From: Mesorhizobium australicum
GTDB taxonomy: Bacteria > Pseudomonadota > Alphaproteobacteria > Rhizobiales > Rhizobiaceae
Direction: 5' to 3'
Assembly (NCBI RefSeq): GCF_900177325.1
Contig: NZ_FXBL01000004.1
Span: forward strand, 3,844,001 to 3,908,000
Length of the DNA: 64,000 bases
In this document: piece by piece, positions 16,091-25,079 of the stretch
Position numbering within the stretch: position 1 is the first letter of the stretch
Layout: every line of letters starts with the position of its first letter
Notes under the pieces: generated by a model
Seen by the model: the letters and a program-made list of their open reading frames with translations, nothing else
Databases searched by the model: none
Told to the model about the DNA's origin: nothing
Program-made: the position numbers and the translations under genes

Positions 16091-16894
16091 ATGGACGATC
16101 GCGTATCCCCTTCCGGTTTACCCCCGGCTGGCCTTGATGCTCTGCGCGAGCGACTGCGGCTGCTCTATCACGGCCGTGCGCCCGGCGCGGTGCGGTTCCA
16201 GTATGCCATGATGGCGATCGACATTCTGATCGTCGCCTTCTTCATCGCGAGCCCGGTGCTGCGAGACCGGCCGTCATTTCTCTGGATCGATTATTCTATC
16301 GCGGCGGTGCTGATGCTCGATATCGGCGCCCGCGCGCTCGCCTCCAGCGACGTCCTGCGCTGGCTACGGCAGCCGACGAGCATCCTCGACCTGTTCATCC
16401 TGATGACGCTTTTGTTTCCGCTGTGGCTCGCCAATCTCGGCTTCCTGCGCGTCCTGCGCTTGTGGACGCTGTCGCGCAGCGGTGTGTTCTGGCGGCCGCT
16501 TGTCAGGCGCGGCTACGGTCCCTGGCGTGAGGTCGTCGAGTCGGTGACCAACCTGATCACCTTCCTCTTCGTGGTGACAGGGTTCATCTACACCTTCTTC
16601 TTCAGCGAAAGCTCCGGCTTCGCCGGCTATGTCGACGCGCTTTATTTCACCGTCACCAGCATGACCACCACCGGCTACGGCGACATCCTCCTGGACGGCC
16701 CGTGGGGAAAGATCACCTCGGTCGTCGTCATGCTGGCGGGCGTAACTCTCTTCATCCGTCTGGGGCAGGCGATCTTCCGGCCGCACAAGGTCTTCTACCC
16801 CTGCGAGCGATGCGGCCTGCAGCGCCACGACCCGGACGCGGTGCACTGCAAGGCCTGCGGCAACCTGCTCAAGATCCCCGACCCGGGCGACTGA
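16091..16894 (+). CDS. Voltage-gated-type potassium channel with C-terminal zinc ribbon
   Basis: A 267-aa membrane protein with six predicted helices. An Arg-rich S4-like segment (FLRVLRLWTLSRSGVFWRPL) precedes a pore loop with the K+ selectivity filter TTTGYGD (~192-198). After the last helix comes a cytoplasmic Cys4 motif (CERCGL...CKACGN, ~237-257), the pattern of a zinc ribbon, in place of the RCK/KTN nucleotide-binding domain common in bacterial channels. It probably passes K+ across the inner membrane. ATG at 16091; an adjacent GTG at 16088 is possible. Confidence 0.88.
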   Translation: MDDRVSPSGLPPAGLDALRERLRLLYHGRAPGAVRFQYAMMAIDILIVAFFIASPVLRDRPSFLWIDYSIAAVLMLDIGARALASSDVLRWLRQPTSILDLFILMTLLFPLWLANLGFLRVLRLWTLSRSGVFWRPLVRRGYGPWREVVESVTNLITFLFVVTGFIYTFFFSESSGFAGYVDALYFTVTSMTTTGYGDILLDGPWGKITSVVVMLAGVTLFIRLGQAIFRPHKVFYPCERCGLQRHDPDAVHCKACGNLLKIPDPGD

Positions 16895-16896
16895 GA

Positions 16897-17376
16897 TCAG
16901 CCGCGCCGCGCGGCATCGATCGCCGCGACGTCGATCTTCTTCATTTCCATCATCGCCTGGAAGGCACGCCGGGCTTCCTCGCCGCCGGCGGCCATCGCCT
17001 CGGTGAGCGTCCGAGGCGTGACCTGCCAGGAGACGCCCCACCGGTCCTTGCACCAGCCGCAAGCACTCTCCCGCCCGCCATTGCCGACGATGGCATTCCA
17101 GTAGCGGTCGGTCTCCGCCTGGTCGTCGGTGGCGATCTGGAACGAAAAGGCCTCGCTCTGCTTGAACGCCGTCCCGCCGTTGAGCCCGATGCAGGGAATG
17201 CCCGCGACGACGAAGTCGACCGTCAGCACGTCGCCCTTCTTCCCCGACGGAAAATCCGCCGGCGCATGGTGGACGGCGTTCACGCGGCTGTCGGGAAAGG
17301 TCTCGGCATAAAACCGGGCGGCGGCTTCGGCGTCCTTTTCATACCAGACGCAGATCGTGTTCTTGGGGATGGGCAT
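16897..17376 (-). CDS. VOC-superfamily PhnB-like protein
   Basis: A 159-aa protein of the glyoxalase/bleomycin-resistance fold in the PhnB ('3-demethylubiquinone-9 3-methyltransferase') form. Signature pieces are FYAETFPDSRV, the FVVAGIPCIGLNGG strand, the conserved CGWCKDRWGVSWQVTP and C-terminal AFQAMMEMKKID. Functions of this group are poorly defined; the methyltransferase name is historical. Convergent with the channel gene with 2 nt between. Confidence 0.93.
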   Translation of the reverse strand: MPIPKNTICVWYEKDAEAAARFYAETFPDSRVNAVHHAPADFPSGKKGDVLTVDFVVAGIPCIGLNGGTAFKQSEAFSFQIATDDQAETDRYWNAIVGNGGRESACGWCKDRWGVSWQVTPRTLTEAMAAGGEEARRAFQAMMEMKKIDVAAIDAARRG

Positions 17377-17631
17377 GGGTGGCTCCTCCTTGGGGGTCTG
17401 GCCGGCTGTCTCGGCTCACGGCGATGGCCAACAGAGAGAAGAAGGGTAGTGTGCGAAAGGCGGCAGGCAAGACCGCGGCGGCAGTCTGCTGACGGCTACG
17501 GACATGCGAGGCCTTGCCCGCGATGCGCTCTGCAACGGCAGGCGGTCCGAGGCTGGCTCGGCGGCCGTGGACATTCTCGCCCGGATGGGCTTTGATTTCC
17601 CTTACGTCATCACGAGTCACAGGAGAATTGC

Positions 17632-18459
17632 ATGAGACGTCTGGTTGCCTTGGCAGGTGCCGCGATTTCGCTGTTGCTGGCCGCGTCATCCGCATCCGCG
17701 GAAGTGGTCGATTGTACCCCGATCGAGACGGTGCCCATCGTCATCACGGTGCAAGGCATCTATTGCCTCAAGCACGATCTCGTCACGTCGATCACGAACG
17801 GCACCGCGATACTCGTCAACACCAACAACGTCACGATCGAGATGAACGGCTTCAAGCTCGGCGGCCTTGGCGGTGGAACGGGCACAACGGCCTATGGAAT
17901 CGCCAGCTACAGCCGGCAGAACGTCACCGTGCGCAACGGCACCGTCCGCGGGTTCTACATCAACGTCTACTTGTTGGGTGGGCTCGGACACATCGTCGAG
18001 GATCTCCGGCTCGACGGCGCCAGAGGCCACGGCCTCTTCCTCGGTGGGTCCAACCTCGTCGCCCGCAACAACTTCATCACCAACACAGGAGATGGGGCTG
18101 GCTCAAGCGCGGCCGGTATTTATCTCGACAGCGGCTACCATATTTCGATCACCGGAAACATCATCGACAGCGTTTCGGAAACGTCGTCGTCCAACGGTAT
18201 TCGCGCTGAATATGCCGAGCAGTCGGTCATCGAGAGAAATGAGATCCATGGCATTATCGGCGGAGGCACGCGAAACGGCATCTATGTAGGCAGCGGTTTG
18301 CGCAACGTTCTCAGAGACAACATCGTAACCACTTCGACGGGAAGCACTGGCATTGGCGCGTTCAGTTCGAGCGACGCCTGCGTCAGGAACGTGGTCACAA
18401 TAACATTCGCAACGCCGTTTACCGGATGCGAGACAAGTAGAGAGAACGATTCCTTTTAG
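17632..18459 (+). CDS. Secreted right-handed parallel beta-helix repeat protein
   Basis: 275 aa with a cleavable signal peptide (hydrophobic 6-18, cut after ASA). The mature part is full of short repeats typical of pectate-lyase-like beta-helices (VTIEMNGFKLGG, ITGNIIDSVSE, IERNEIHGII, LRDNIVTTST), ending with a Cys pair. No catalytic motif can be assigned; it may bind or cleave polysaccharide in the periplasm or outside. AGGAG precedes the ATG. It stands alone between unrelated genes, and its base use becomes less GC-rich towards the 3' end, suggesting acquisition. Confidence 0.85.
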   Translation: MRRLVALAGAAISLLLAASSASAEVVDCTPIETVPIVITVQGIYCLKHDLVTSITNGTAILVNTNNVTIEMNGFKLGGLGGGTGTTAYGIASYSRQNVTVRNGTVRGFYINVYLLGGLGHIVEDLRLDGARGHGLFLGGSNLVARNNFITNTGDGAGSSAAGIYLDSGYHISITGNIIDSVSETSSSNGIRAEYAEQSVIERNEIHGIIGGGTRNGIYVGSGLRNVLRDNIVTTSTGSTGIGAFSSSDACVRNVVTITFATPFTGCETSRENDSF

Positions 18460-18545
18460 AGCCGTGCATGCACGGCATTGCGATCTGCCTGCTGGAGCAA
18501 ACGAGGGATTTTTCCGCCAGGCAATGAGGTCAAGCCAGGGGCAGC

Positions 18546-19727
18546 CTACCTCCTCAACACCGCGCTCAGCACGTCCCTGATCCCGATTGCCCCCACAAAC
18601 CGGCTCTGCTCGTCGAACAGCGCCACCGGCGAGGTCTGGCTCCTGTGCATCGCCAGCATCACCGTCTTCAGGCTCGTGCCCGGACGGGCCCAGAAGACGT
18701 GCGGGGCGTCGTCGGGGAGCGATTCCACGTCGTCACAGGAGACCCAGACCGCCGGCTTGCCGTCGCGCTCGGCGGCGGCGACCAGCCCGTCGCTGTCGAT
18801 CTTGAAGCGCGTCGTGCGGCGGCGGTCGAGCCACAGCCAGCCTTCGCCGGCGCTTTCCAGGTCGCGCCGGTCGCGCATCACGTTCCAGGCGGTCAGCACC
18901 GAGAGCGGGTTCACATTGGCAATGAAGTCGCGCACATAGGCGTTGGCGGGTTTGAGCACGATGTCTTCCGGCGGGCCGGACTGGACGATGCGGCCGCCCT
19001 CCATGATCGTGATCCGGTTGCCGATCTTCAGCGCCTCCTCCAGGTCGTGGGAGACGAAGACGATCGTCTTCTTCAGGCTCTTCTGCAGCTGCAGCAGTTC
19101 GTCCTGAAGCTTGGTGCGGATCAGCGGGTCGAGCGCGGAGAACGGCTCGTCCATCAGGAGGATCGGCGCCTCGGTGGCGAAGGCCCGGGCAAGGCCGACG
19201 CGCTGCTGCATGCCGCCGGACAGCTCGTGGGCATATTTGTTCGCCCACTGGTCGAGGTTGACGAGTTTCAGCTGGCGCGCGACGCGCTCCTTGCGCTCGG
19301 CGTCCGGCACGCCGGCGAGCTCCAGCCCGAAGCCGACATTCTCGGCCACCGTGCGCCAGGGCAGCAGCGCGAACTGCTGGAACACCATCGCCACGTTCTT
19401 CTGCCGCATATGGCGCAGCGTCGCCTCGTCGCAGGAGACGATGTCGACCATGCGGTCGCCGTCCTTGACCAGCACCTGGCCGCGCGTGACGACGTTCAAC
19501 CGGTTGACCGCGCGCAGGAGCGTCGACTTGCCCGAGCCCGACAGGCCCATGAGGACGGAAATCTCGCCCTCCTCGACGGTGAGGTTGGCGCCCGCGGCCC
19601 CCAGCACCTGGCCGGTCTTCTCCAGGATGTCGGCGCGGTCGGCGCCCGCGTCGAGCATGGCAAGTGCCGCCTTCTGGTTCTCGCCGAAGACGATGTCGAC
19701 GTTGCGGAAATCGACGGCGACGCTCAT
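18546..19727 (-). CDS. choV: Choline ABC transporter, ATP-binding protein ChoV
   Basis: A 393-aa ATPase of the ProV/OpuA class. Walker A GLSGSGKST (~61), Q-loop FQQFALLPWR, ABC signature LSGGMQQR and Walker B ILLMDEPFSALD are intact, followed by a C-terminal regulatory region (~280-393) that resembles a single CBS-like module (FDEQSRFVGAIGIRDVLSA). It powers choline uptake through ChoW. Its start overlaps the ChoW stop by 4 nt (ATGA). Confidence 0.95.
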   Translation of the reverse strand: MSVAVDFRNVDIVFGENQKAALAMLDAGADRADILEKTGQVLGAAGANLTVEEGEISVLMGLSGSGKSTLLRAVNRLNVVTRGQVLVKDGDRMVDIVSCDEATLRHMRQKNVAMVFQQFALLPWRTVAENVGFGLELAGVPDAERKERVARQLKLVNLDQWANKYAHELSGGMQQRVGLARAFATEAPILLMDEPFSALDPLIRTKLQDELLQLQKSLKKTIVFVSHDLEEALKIGNRITIMEGGRIVQSGPPEDIVLKPANAYVRDFIANVNPLSVLTAWNVMRDRRDLESAGEGWLWLDRRRTTRFKIDSDGLVAAAERDGKPAVWVSCDDVESLPDDAPHVFWARPGTSLKTVMLAMHRSQTSPVALFDEQSRFVGAIGIRDVLSAVLRR

Positions 19728-20578
19728 TTGACGCCTCCCATCTTCACGCGGGAGATGCGGTCGAGGATGATGGCGAGCACGACAATGGCGAGCCCCGCCT
19801 CAAGCCCGAGCGGGATGTTGACCGAATTCAGCGCCCGCACCACCGGCTTGCCGAGACCGTTGGCGCCGATCAGCGCCGCGATGACCACCATCGACAGGCA
19901 CAGCATGATGCACTGGGTGAGCCCCGCCATGATGGTGGGCAGGGCCGCCGGCAGCTCGACCTTGTAGAGCAGCTGGCGCCTGGTGGCGCCGAAGGCCTGC
20001 CCCGCCTCCAGCATCGGCTTCGGCACCGAGGTGATGCCAAGATAGGTGAGCCGGATCGGCGCAGGCGCGGCGAAGATCACCGTGACGATCAGGCCGGGCG
20101 CCACGCCAAGGCCGAACAGGATCAGCACCGGGATGAGATAGACGAAGGTCGGCATCGTCTGCATCAGGTCGAGGATCGGGTTGAGCCAGGCCCAGGCGCG
20201 CGGATTGTGCGCGGCCCAGATGCCGACCGGCACGCCGATGGCCATCGAGGCGGCGGCGGCGCCGACCACCAGGATGATGGTCTCGACCGTCTCCTTCCAG
20301 AGGCCCTGATTGATGATGAACAGGAGGCCCAGCGCCACGAACAGCGCAATCCGCCAGGAGCGCTGCAGATACCAGGCAAGTGCGACGATCGCCGCCACCA
20401 CGATCACCGGCGGGAACCACAGCACGATGTCGATCAGCCCGTCGAGGACGAAGGTGGCCGCGTTGGCGATGGAGGAGAAGAACCACTCGAAGTTCTGCGT
20501 CAGGAAGTCGAAGAACTGCTTGCCCCAGCGCCCCACGGGGATCTTCATGCTGCGGATGAGTTCGCTGAGCGGATCCAT
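19724..20578 (-). CDS. choW: Choline ABC transporter, permease ChoW
   Basis: A 284-aa inner-membrane protein with about six or seven helices and the cytoplasmic coupling segment EAGQAFGATRRQLLYKVELP (~190-210) that contacts ChoV. It belongs to the ProW/OpuAB family. It lies between choX and choV; an inverted repeat pair occupies the gap towards choX, so choX may be made in excess. Confidence 0.95.
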   Translation of the reverse strand: MDPLSELIRSMKIPVGRWGKQFFDFLTQNFEWFFSSIANAATFVLDGLIDIVLWFPPVIVVAAIVALAWYLQRSWRIALFVALGLLFIINQGLWKETVETIILVVGAAAASMAIGVPVGIWAAHNPRAWAWLNPILDLMQTMPTFVYLIPVLILFGLGVAPGLIVTVIFAAPAPIRLTYLGITSVPKPMLEAGQAFGATRRQLLYKVELPAALPTIMAGLTQCIMLCLSMVVIAALIGANGLGKPVVRALNSVNIPLGLEAGLAIVVLAIILDRISRVKMGGVK

Positions 20579-20610
20579 GCTTAATCTTCCCCCTTGCCGG
20601 GAGGCGAAAT

Positions 20611-20766
20611 ACCCCCCTCTGCCCTGCCGGGCATCTCCCCCTCAAGGGGGGGAGATCTGCAGTTCGAACACCCGTTCCACTCACGCGCGATCTCGATAAG
20701 CGCCGCCCTTGGCGAAGCCGATCTCCCCCCTTGAGGGGGAGATGCCCGGCAGGGCAGAGGGGGGTG
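20611..20766. repeat. Inverted pair of palindromic repeats, family A, between choX and choW
   Basis: Copies at about 20611-20657 and 20720-20766, reverse complements of each other, with the sequence CTGCCCTGCCGGGCATCTCC next to a C/G-rich hairpin. Same family as 4-162. Its place between the binding-protein and permease genes suggests an mRNA-stabilising or partial-termination role. Confidence 0.85.
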
Positions 20767-20777
20767 TAGCGCCCGCC

Positions 20778-21713
20778 CTACAGCGCGCCCTTCACCGCTT
20801 CCAGCCCGTCCTTGCCGTCGAGCGTGGTGACGCCCGCGAGCCAGGGGGTGATCGCGTCCGGATTGGCCTTCAGCCATTCGGTCGCGGCGACCGTGGCGTC
20901 CTTGCCGTCGTTGAGGATGGCGCCCATGATCTCGTTCTCCATCTTGAGGGAGAACACCATGTTCTTCAGCAGCGTGCCGACGTTCGGGCACTCGGTGGCG
21001 TAGCCGGCGCGGACGTTCGTCGCCACGATCGCGCCACCATAGTTCGGGCCGAACACGTCGTCGCCGCCCGACAGATACGCCATTTCGATGTTGGCGTTCA
21101 TCGGATGCGGCTCCCAGCCGAGGAAGACGACGTCCTGCTTGGACGAAGCCGCCTTCTGCACCGCCGACAGCATGCCGGCCTCGGAGCTTTCGACCAGCTC
21201 GAAATCCTTCAGGCCGAACTTGTCGGCCGAGATCATGTCGAGGATCAGCCGGTTGCCGTCATTGCCGGCCTCGATGCCGTAGATCTTGCCGTCGAGCTTG
21301 TCCTTGAACTTGGCGATGTCCTCGAACGACTTCAGGCCGGCATCGAAGGTGTATTTCGGCACGGCGAGCGTATATTTGGCGCCTTCGAGATTGGTCACCA
21401 GCGTCTCAACGGTCTTGGCCTCGAGATAGGGCTTGATGTCGGCCTCCATGGTCGGCATCCAGTTGCCGAGGAAGACGTCGATGTCCTTGTTGGCGAGCGA
21501 GGTATAGGTGACCGGCACCGAGAGCAGCTGCGTCGACGGCTCGTAGCCGAGCGCGGTGAGCACGACGGAGGCGGTGGCCGTCGTGGCGGTGATGTCGGTC
21601 CAGCCGACATCGGCGAAACGCACCGCCTTGCAGCTTTCGGGGTCGGCGGCGAGCGCCTGGCCGGCGACGAGGCCGGCGCCCAGCGCCAGAAGCACTGATT
21701 TGGACTTCAGCAT
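20778..21713 (-). CDS. choX: Choline ABC transporter, periplasmic choline-binding protein ChoX
   Basis: 311 aa with a signal peptide (MLKSKSVLLALGAGLVAG, cut after QALA). The mature protein keeps the aromatic-box segments of ChoX/ProX proteins: VGWTDI, FLGNWMPTM and FLGWEPHPMN. It captures choline for ChoWV, feeding glycine-betaine synthesis and osmoprotection or choline catabolism. I chose the ATG at 21713; 22 further in-frame codons upstream precede the signal peptide and are rejected. First gene of the operon, divergent from tdk. Confidence 0.96.
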   Translation of the reverse strand: MLKSKSVLLALGAGLVAGQALAADPESCKAVRFADVGWTDITATTATASVVLTALGYEPSTQLLSVPVTYTSLANKDIDVFLGNWMPTMEADIKPYLEAKTVETLVTNLEGAKYTLAVPKYTFDAGLKSFEDIAKFKDKLDGKIYGIEAGNDGNRLILDMISADKFGLKDFELVESSEAGMLSAVQKAASSKQDVVFLGWEPHPMNANIEMAYLSGGDDVFGPNYGGAIVATNVRAGYATECPNVGTLLKNMVFSLKMENEIMGAILNDGKDATVAATEWLKANPDAITPWLAGVTTLDGKDGLEAVKGAL

Positions 21714-21925
21714 GAACAGTCTCCCATTTTGTCCCGATCGAGGGGGATATCTCTCGTTGTGCCCCGAACGAAACACCATTCTTCCGTTCTTTCAAGCCGC
21801 GCGCCTGTCCTTTAGCCGTCAGATCGCTGCCTGCCTGCGACGCACAGGGCGGCGGCCGGCAATTTTCGGTGGAACCGCGGCCCGCCCCCTCCCCGTTTCA
21901 CGGCGCAGCGATTAAAGGCAGCTGA

Positions 21926-22537
21926 ATGGCCAAGCTCTACTTCCACTATGCGACCATGAACGCGGGCAAGTCGACGATGCTGCTGCAGGCGTCGTACAAC
22001 TACCGCGAGAGCGGCATGCACACGCTTCTGCTGGTCGCCGGTCATTACCGCAAGGAGGATCAGGGCTACATCTCGTCGCGCATCGGGCTCGAATCCGACG
22101 CCGACATGTTTCGCGACGGTGACGACCTGTTCGAGCTGGTCGCAGAGCATCACCGCCACCGGCCGATCCACTGCGTCTTCGTCGACGAGGCGCAGTTCCT
22201 GGAGGACGCGCAGGTCTGGCAGCTCGCCCGCGTCGTCGACCGGCTGGACATCCCGGTGATGTGCTACGGCCTGAGGACCGATTTCCAGGGCAAGTTGTTC
22301 TCCGGCTCGGAAGCGCTGCTGGCCATCGCCGACGAGCTGCGCGAGGTGCGCACGATCTGCCCGTGCGGGCGCAAGGCGACGATGGTGGTGCGCCTCGGCC
22401 CCGACGGCAAGGTCGCCAAGCAAGGCGACCAGGTGGCGATCGGCAAGGACGTCTACCGCTCGCTCTGCCGCCGCCACTGGGAGGAGGAAATGGGCCGCGT
22501 CGACCCGGAGGACTTCATCGGCTTTGCGGGCGGATGA
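21926..22537 (+). CDS. tdk: Thymidine kinase
   Basis: A 203-aa type II thymidine kinase that phosphorylates thymidine for the salvage pathway. The P-loop MNAGKSTMLLQ is at ~11-21, the base/lasso region FVDEAQFL at ~91, and the structural zinc site is formed by CPCGRK and SLCRRHW. Full length and intact. Confidence 0.97.
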   Translation: MAKLYFHYATMNAGKSTMLLQASYNYRESGMHTLLLVAGHYRKEDQGYISSRIGLESDADMFRDGDDLFELVAEHHRHRPIHCVFVDEAQFLEDAQVWQLARVVDRLDIPVMCYGLRTDFQGKLFSGSEALLAIADELREVRTICPCGRKATMVVRLGPDGKVAKQGDQVAIGKDVYRSLCRRHWEEEMGRVDPEDFIGFAGG

Positions 22538-22629
22538 ACCGGGAATGCCAATCGTTACCGATATTTAATGCAACGATCTGATGCGAGCCTCGTTGGTCCG
22601 GCATAGGGACAACGTCACGAGGCAACCCA

Positions 22630-23136
22630 ATGAAGATCTTCAGCAATACAATCTGCGCGGCCATCGCGCTCACTTTCGCGGCGGGTTCAGCCCTCCCGGT
22701 GGCCGCGGCCCCGCTCGTTGCGCCGAACGCGCAGACGGAAGCGGCTGGCGGCAACGTGCTCGATGTGCAGATGAGCGGCGAGCAGCGTCAGCGACGCTTT
22801 GACAGGCGCCAGGATCGCCGCGAGGACCGCTTCGAGCACCGGCAGGATCGTCGCGAGGCACGGTTCGAGCGCCGCAACGGCCGTTACTACTACAACGGCC
22901 ACCGCGGATACCGCGAGCGCCGTGACGGATATCGGTACTACAACGGCTACTGGTTCCCCGCCGGCGCATTCATCGCGGGCGCGATCATCAGCGGCGCGAT
23001 CAACAACGCCACCCAGTCCAGCGGCTCCGCCCACGTGAACTGGTGCCACGACCGCTACCGGACCTATCGCTCGTCTGACAACACCTACATGTCGAGCGCA
23101 GGCTACCGTAAGGCATGCAACTCGCCCTACAGCTGA
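22630..23136 (+). CDS. BA14K-family protein
   Basis: A 168-aa envelope protein. A signal peptide (residues 1-27) precedes a highly charged Arg/Asp/Glu-rich tract (RRFDRRQDRREDRFEHRQDR, ~56-85), a Tyr/Gly-rich linker, a Gly/Ala/Ile hydrophobic segment (AGAFIAGAIISGAI) and the BA14K signature HVNWCHDRYRTYRSSDNTYM near the C-terminus. Related proteins from Brucella are immunoreactive and lectin-like. The basic tract may bind the cell surface. A rho-independent terminator follows. Confidence 0.93.
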   Translation: MKIFSNTICAAIALTFAAGSALPVAAAPLVAPNAQTEAAGGNVLDVQMSGEQRQRRFDRRQDRREDRFEHRQDRREARFERRNGRYYYNGHRGYRERRDGYRYYNGYWFPAGAFIAGAIISGAINNATQSSGSAHVNWCHDRYRTYRSSDNTYMSSAGYRKACNSPYS

Positions 23137-23155
23137 GCCGCACTGACTGACGACG

Positions 23156-23190
23156 AGGCCCGCCACCGGACGACCGGGGCGGGCCTTTCC
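23156..23190 (+). terminator. Rho-independent terminator after the BA14K gene
   Basis: Perfect 9-bp stem AGGCCCGCC (23156-23164) with GGCGGGCCT (23178-23186), then TTTCC. Confidence 0.75.
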
Positions 23191-23200
23191 GTGAGCGCAC

Positions 23201-23839
23201 TCACGGCCGTCCGGCAGGACCTCCGCGGGGCGCGGTGACGAACCCCATCGCGAGCAGGACCAGTTCGTCCTCGAATTCCGGATCGGCGAGATCCGATGTC
23301 TCGGTCATGACGGCCGTTCGCACCGCACCCATGATCGCGCTGCCCAGCACCAGGGTCGCCGTGCGGCTCAGGGGCCGGAACGGGCCATCGCCTCCCGCGC
23401 TCCGCACCGCCTCCGAGATCTCGTCGACGGCGGCCTCGAAGAACTGCGCCTGGGCCTCGCGCCCGACCACGGGCATCAGCGACAGCAGAATCTTGCGGCG
23501 GACGCGCTGCCGCTTGTCGAAGGCCTCGAGCAGGGCCCTGATCGCAGCGCGGATCGCAGGCTCCGGGTCTTCCGGATCGAGCTCTTCAAGGGCGCGCCTT
23601 ATCCCCTCGCTCACCCGCACGCGCTCACGTTCCGCCATGGCGGCGAGAATGGCCGTGGCGTTCGGGAAGTACTGATAGAGCGACCCGATCGAAACGCCGG
23701 CGCGTTCAGCGATACGGTTCGTGGAGGCGTTCTCGTCCTGGTCGAGAAGCTGAGCGGTCGCCTCTATGATCGACTCCACCGTCTGCCGCGCGCGCTCCTG
23801 CCCAGGCTCTTTTCGCTTGAATATCAAATGCCTGACCAT
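23201..23839 (-). CDS. TetR-family transcriptional regulator
   Basis: A 212-aa regulator. The helix-turn-helix is at ~40-60 (ASTNRIAERAGVSIGSLYQY) after a basic start (MVRHLIFKRKEPGQERARQT); a TetR C-terminal domain of the AcrR/TetR_C type follows. I chose the ATG at 23839; longer frames upstream run into the divergent gene's promoter. Divergent from the membrane hydroxylase at 23953, with a short palindrome between them, so it likely represses that gene. Confidence 0.9.
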   Translation of the reverse strand: MVRHLIFKRKEPGQERARQTVESIIEATAQLLDQDENASTNRIAERAGVSIGSLYQYFPNATAILAAMAERERVRVSEGIRRALEELDPEDPEPAIRAAIRALLEAFDKRQRVRRKILLSLMPVVGREAQAQFFEAAVDEISEAVRSAGGDGPFRPLSRTATLVLGSAIMGAVRTAVMTETSDLADPEFEDELVLLAMGFVTAPRGGPAGRP

Positions 23840-23888
23840 TTGCTGCCACCGCCTTTGGGTCGCCGGGACGATGCGAGTATGAAAAAGC

Positions 23889-23899
23889 GAGCAATGCTC
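23889..23899. promoter_or_regulatory. Candidate TetR operator
   Basis: GAGCAATGCTC: 5-bp arms around a central A, in the 113-bp region between the TetR start (23839) and the sterol-desaturase-family start (23953). Confidence 0.5.
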
Positions 23900-23952
23900 A
23901 CATGATACTGGGAACGCGGTTCGCCGCAATCCCTCTATCCCGGAGCGGTCAC

Positions 23953-24783
23953 ATGGAATCGATATCGACGGGTTGGGCGATCACCTTCGCCATCATCCTC
24001 GCCTCGATGACGATCCGCAGCCTCATCATCGTCGGCGCGGCCTTCGCCTGGTATAACGCATCGAGCTTCGCCCAGCGGCGGCGCGTCTATCGCCTTGCCT
24101 ATGCCGAAGGGCAGATCGGCAGCGAACTGCAGTCTGCCGTGACGGTGATCGCCTTCGATGCGCTGGTCTTCTCGACGGTCAGGCATTTCGGTTTGGTCCA
24201 GTACGCGCAGGATACGAGCGCGCTGCTGTTTGCCGGCAGTTTCCTGCTCGTCTTCCTGTTCACCGAGGTCTGGTTCTACGCCACGCATCGCGCGCTGCAC
24301 CACAAGGCCCTGTTCTGGATCCATCGCCAGCACCACACGGCCAAGGTGACCGACCCGCTGACGTCGCTGTCGTTCTCGATCATCGAGCGCGCGATCCTGA
24401 TTGGTGGAATCCTCGGCTTCTCGGCATTGGTCTCGCTCGCCATCCCGCTAAGCATGGGCGGTCTGATCGCCGCCGGACTGTCGAACTACGTGCTGAACGT
24501 GCTCGGGCATTCCAACGTGGAGTTCATGCCGGAATGGTTCGCCAAGTCGCGGATCGGCCGCTTCTTCATCACCCCGAGCTACCACGCCATGCACCATGCG
24601 CGGTTCCGGGGCCACTACGGGCTTTTCACCACGGTTCTCGACCGCTGGTTCGCAACGCGTTTCGAGGACTACGAGCAGGTCTACGACCGGGCCCGGGCAG
24701 GACGAGGCCTCGACCGGCTGGGCGAGCGTGTCGAGAGCTCGCCCCGCGTTTCCCGCCGCGCCGTTGCCGGAGCCCGGTCGTGA
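23953..24783 (+). CDS. Fatty acid hydroxylase / sterol desaturase-family membrane enzyme
   Basis: A 276-aa di-iron membrane enzyme with about four helices and the eight-His pattern of the superfamily: HRALHH (~113), IHRQHH (~125), GHSNVEF (~185) and HAMHHARFRGHYG (~213). It would hydroxylate or desaturate a lipid (fatty acid, hopanoid, carotenoid or alkane-type chain; not decided). ATG at 23953. Its stop overlaps the GTG start of the next gene by 4 nt, so they are coupled. Confidence 0.9.
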   Translation: MESISTGWAITFAIILASMTIRSLIIVGAAFAWYNASSFAQRRRVYRLAYAEGQIGSELQSAVTVIAFDALVFSTVRHFGLVQYAQDTSALLFAGSFLLVFLFTEVWFYATHRALHHKALFWIHRQHHTAKVTDPLTSLSFSIIERAILIGGILGFSALVSLAIPLSMGGLIAAGLSNYVLNVLGHSNVEFMPEWFAKSRIGRFFITPSYHAMHHARFRGHYGLFTTVLDRWFATRFEDYEQVYDRARAGRGLDRLGERVESSPRVSRRAVAGARS

Positions 24784-25079
24784 CGCGCGCCATCGTTGTC
24801 GCCTTGCTCGCGCTGGCGGGTCCGGCAGATGCGTCCCAGCCCGAGATCCCCGCCGAGCAGCGCGAGGCCTGCCAGCGCGACTACATTCGCCATTGTCTGG
24901 GGACGACGCCCGGAGAGGGACGGGTCATCCAGTGCATGATCGACAGCTTCGACAAGCTCAGTCCGAAATGCGCCGCGAGCCTGACAAAGGCCGCCTGTGA
25001 TCCCCAGGTGGCCGCCATGGCTCCGATCGCGATCGAATGTCACGGTGGAAAGGTGCCGCAGGCCACGGCGAAGCCCTGA
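24780..25079 (+). CDS. Small secreted cysteine-rich protein
   Basis: 99 aa. A signal peptide (RAIVVALLALAGPADA) precedes a mature domain with six Cys, including ACQRDYIRHCLGTTPGEGR, IQCMIDSFDKLSPKCAASL and later AACDP and IECHGG. The C-x7-C and QC...KC spacing resembles the Cys-rich GLG1-type repeat seen in many small bacterial secreted proteins of unknown role. It starts with GTG overlapping the hydroxylase stop (GTGA), so it is co-translated and may help that membrane enzyme. Confidence 0.75.
   Translation: MTRAIVVALLALAGPADASQPEIPAEQREACQRDYIRHCLGTTPGEGRVIQCMIDSFDKLSPKCAASLTKAACDPQVAAMAPIAIECHGGKVPQATAKP

Noticed and set aside
16897..17376. Ubiquinone methyltransferase
   Set aside because: The PhnB-like fold is a VOC protein; the methyltransferase label sometimes attached to this family is not supported by any SAM-binding motif.
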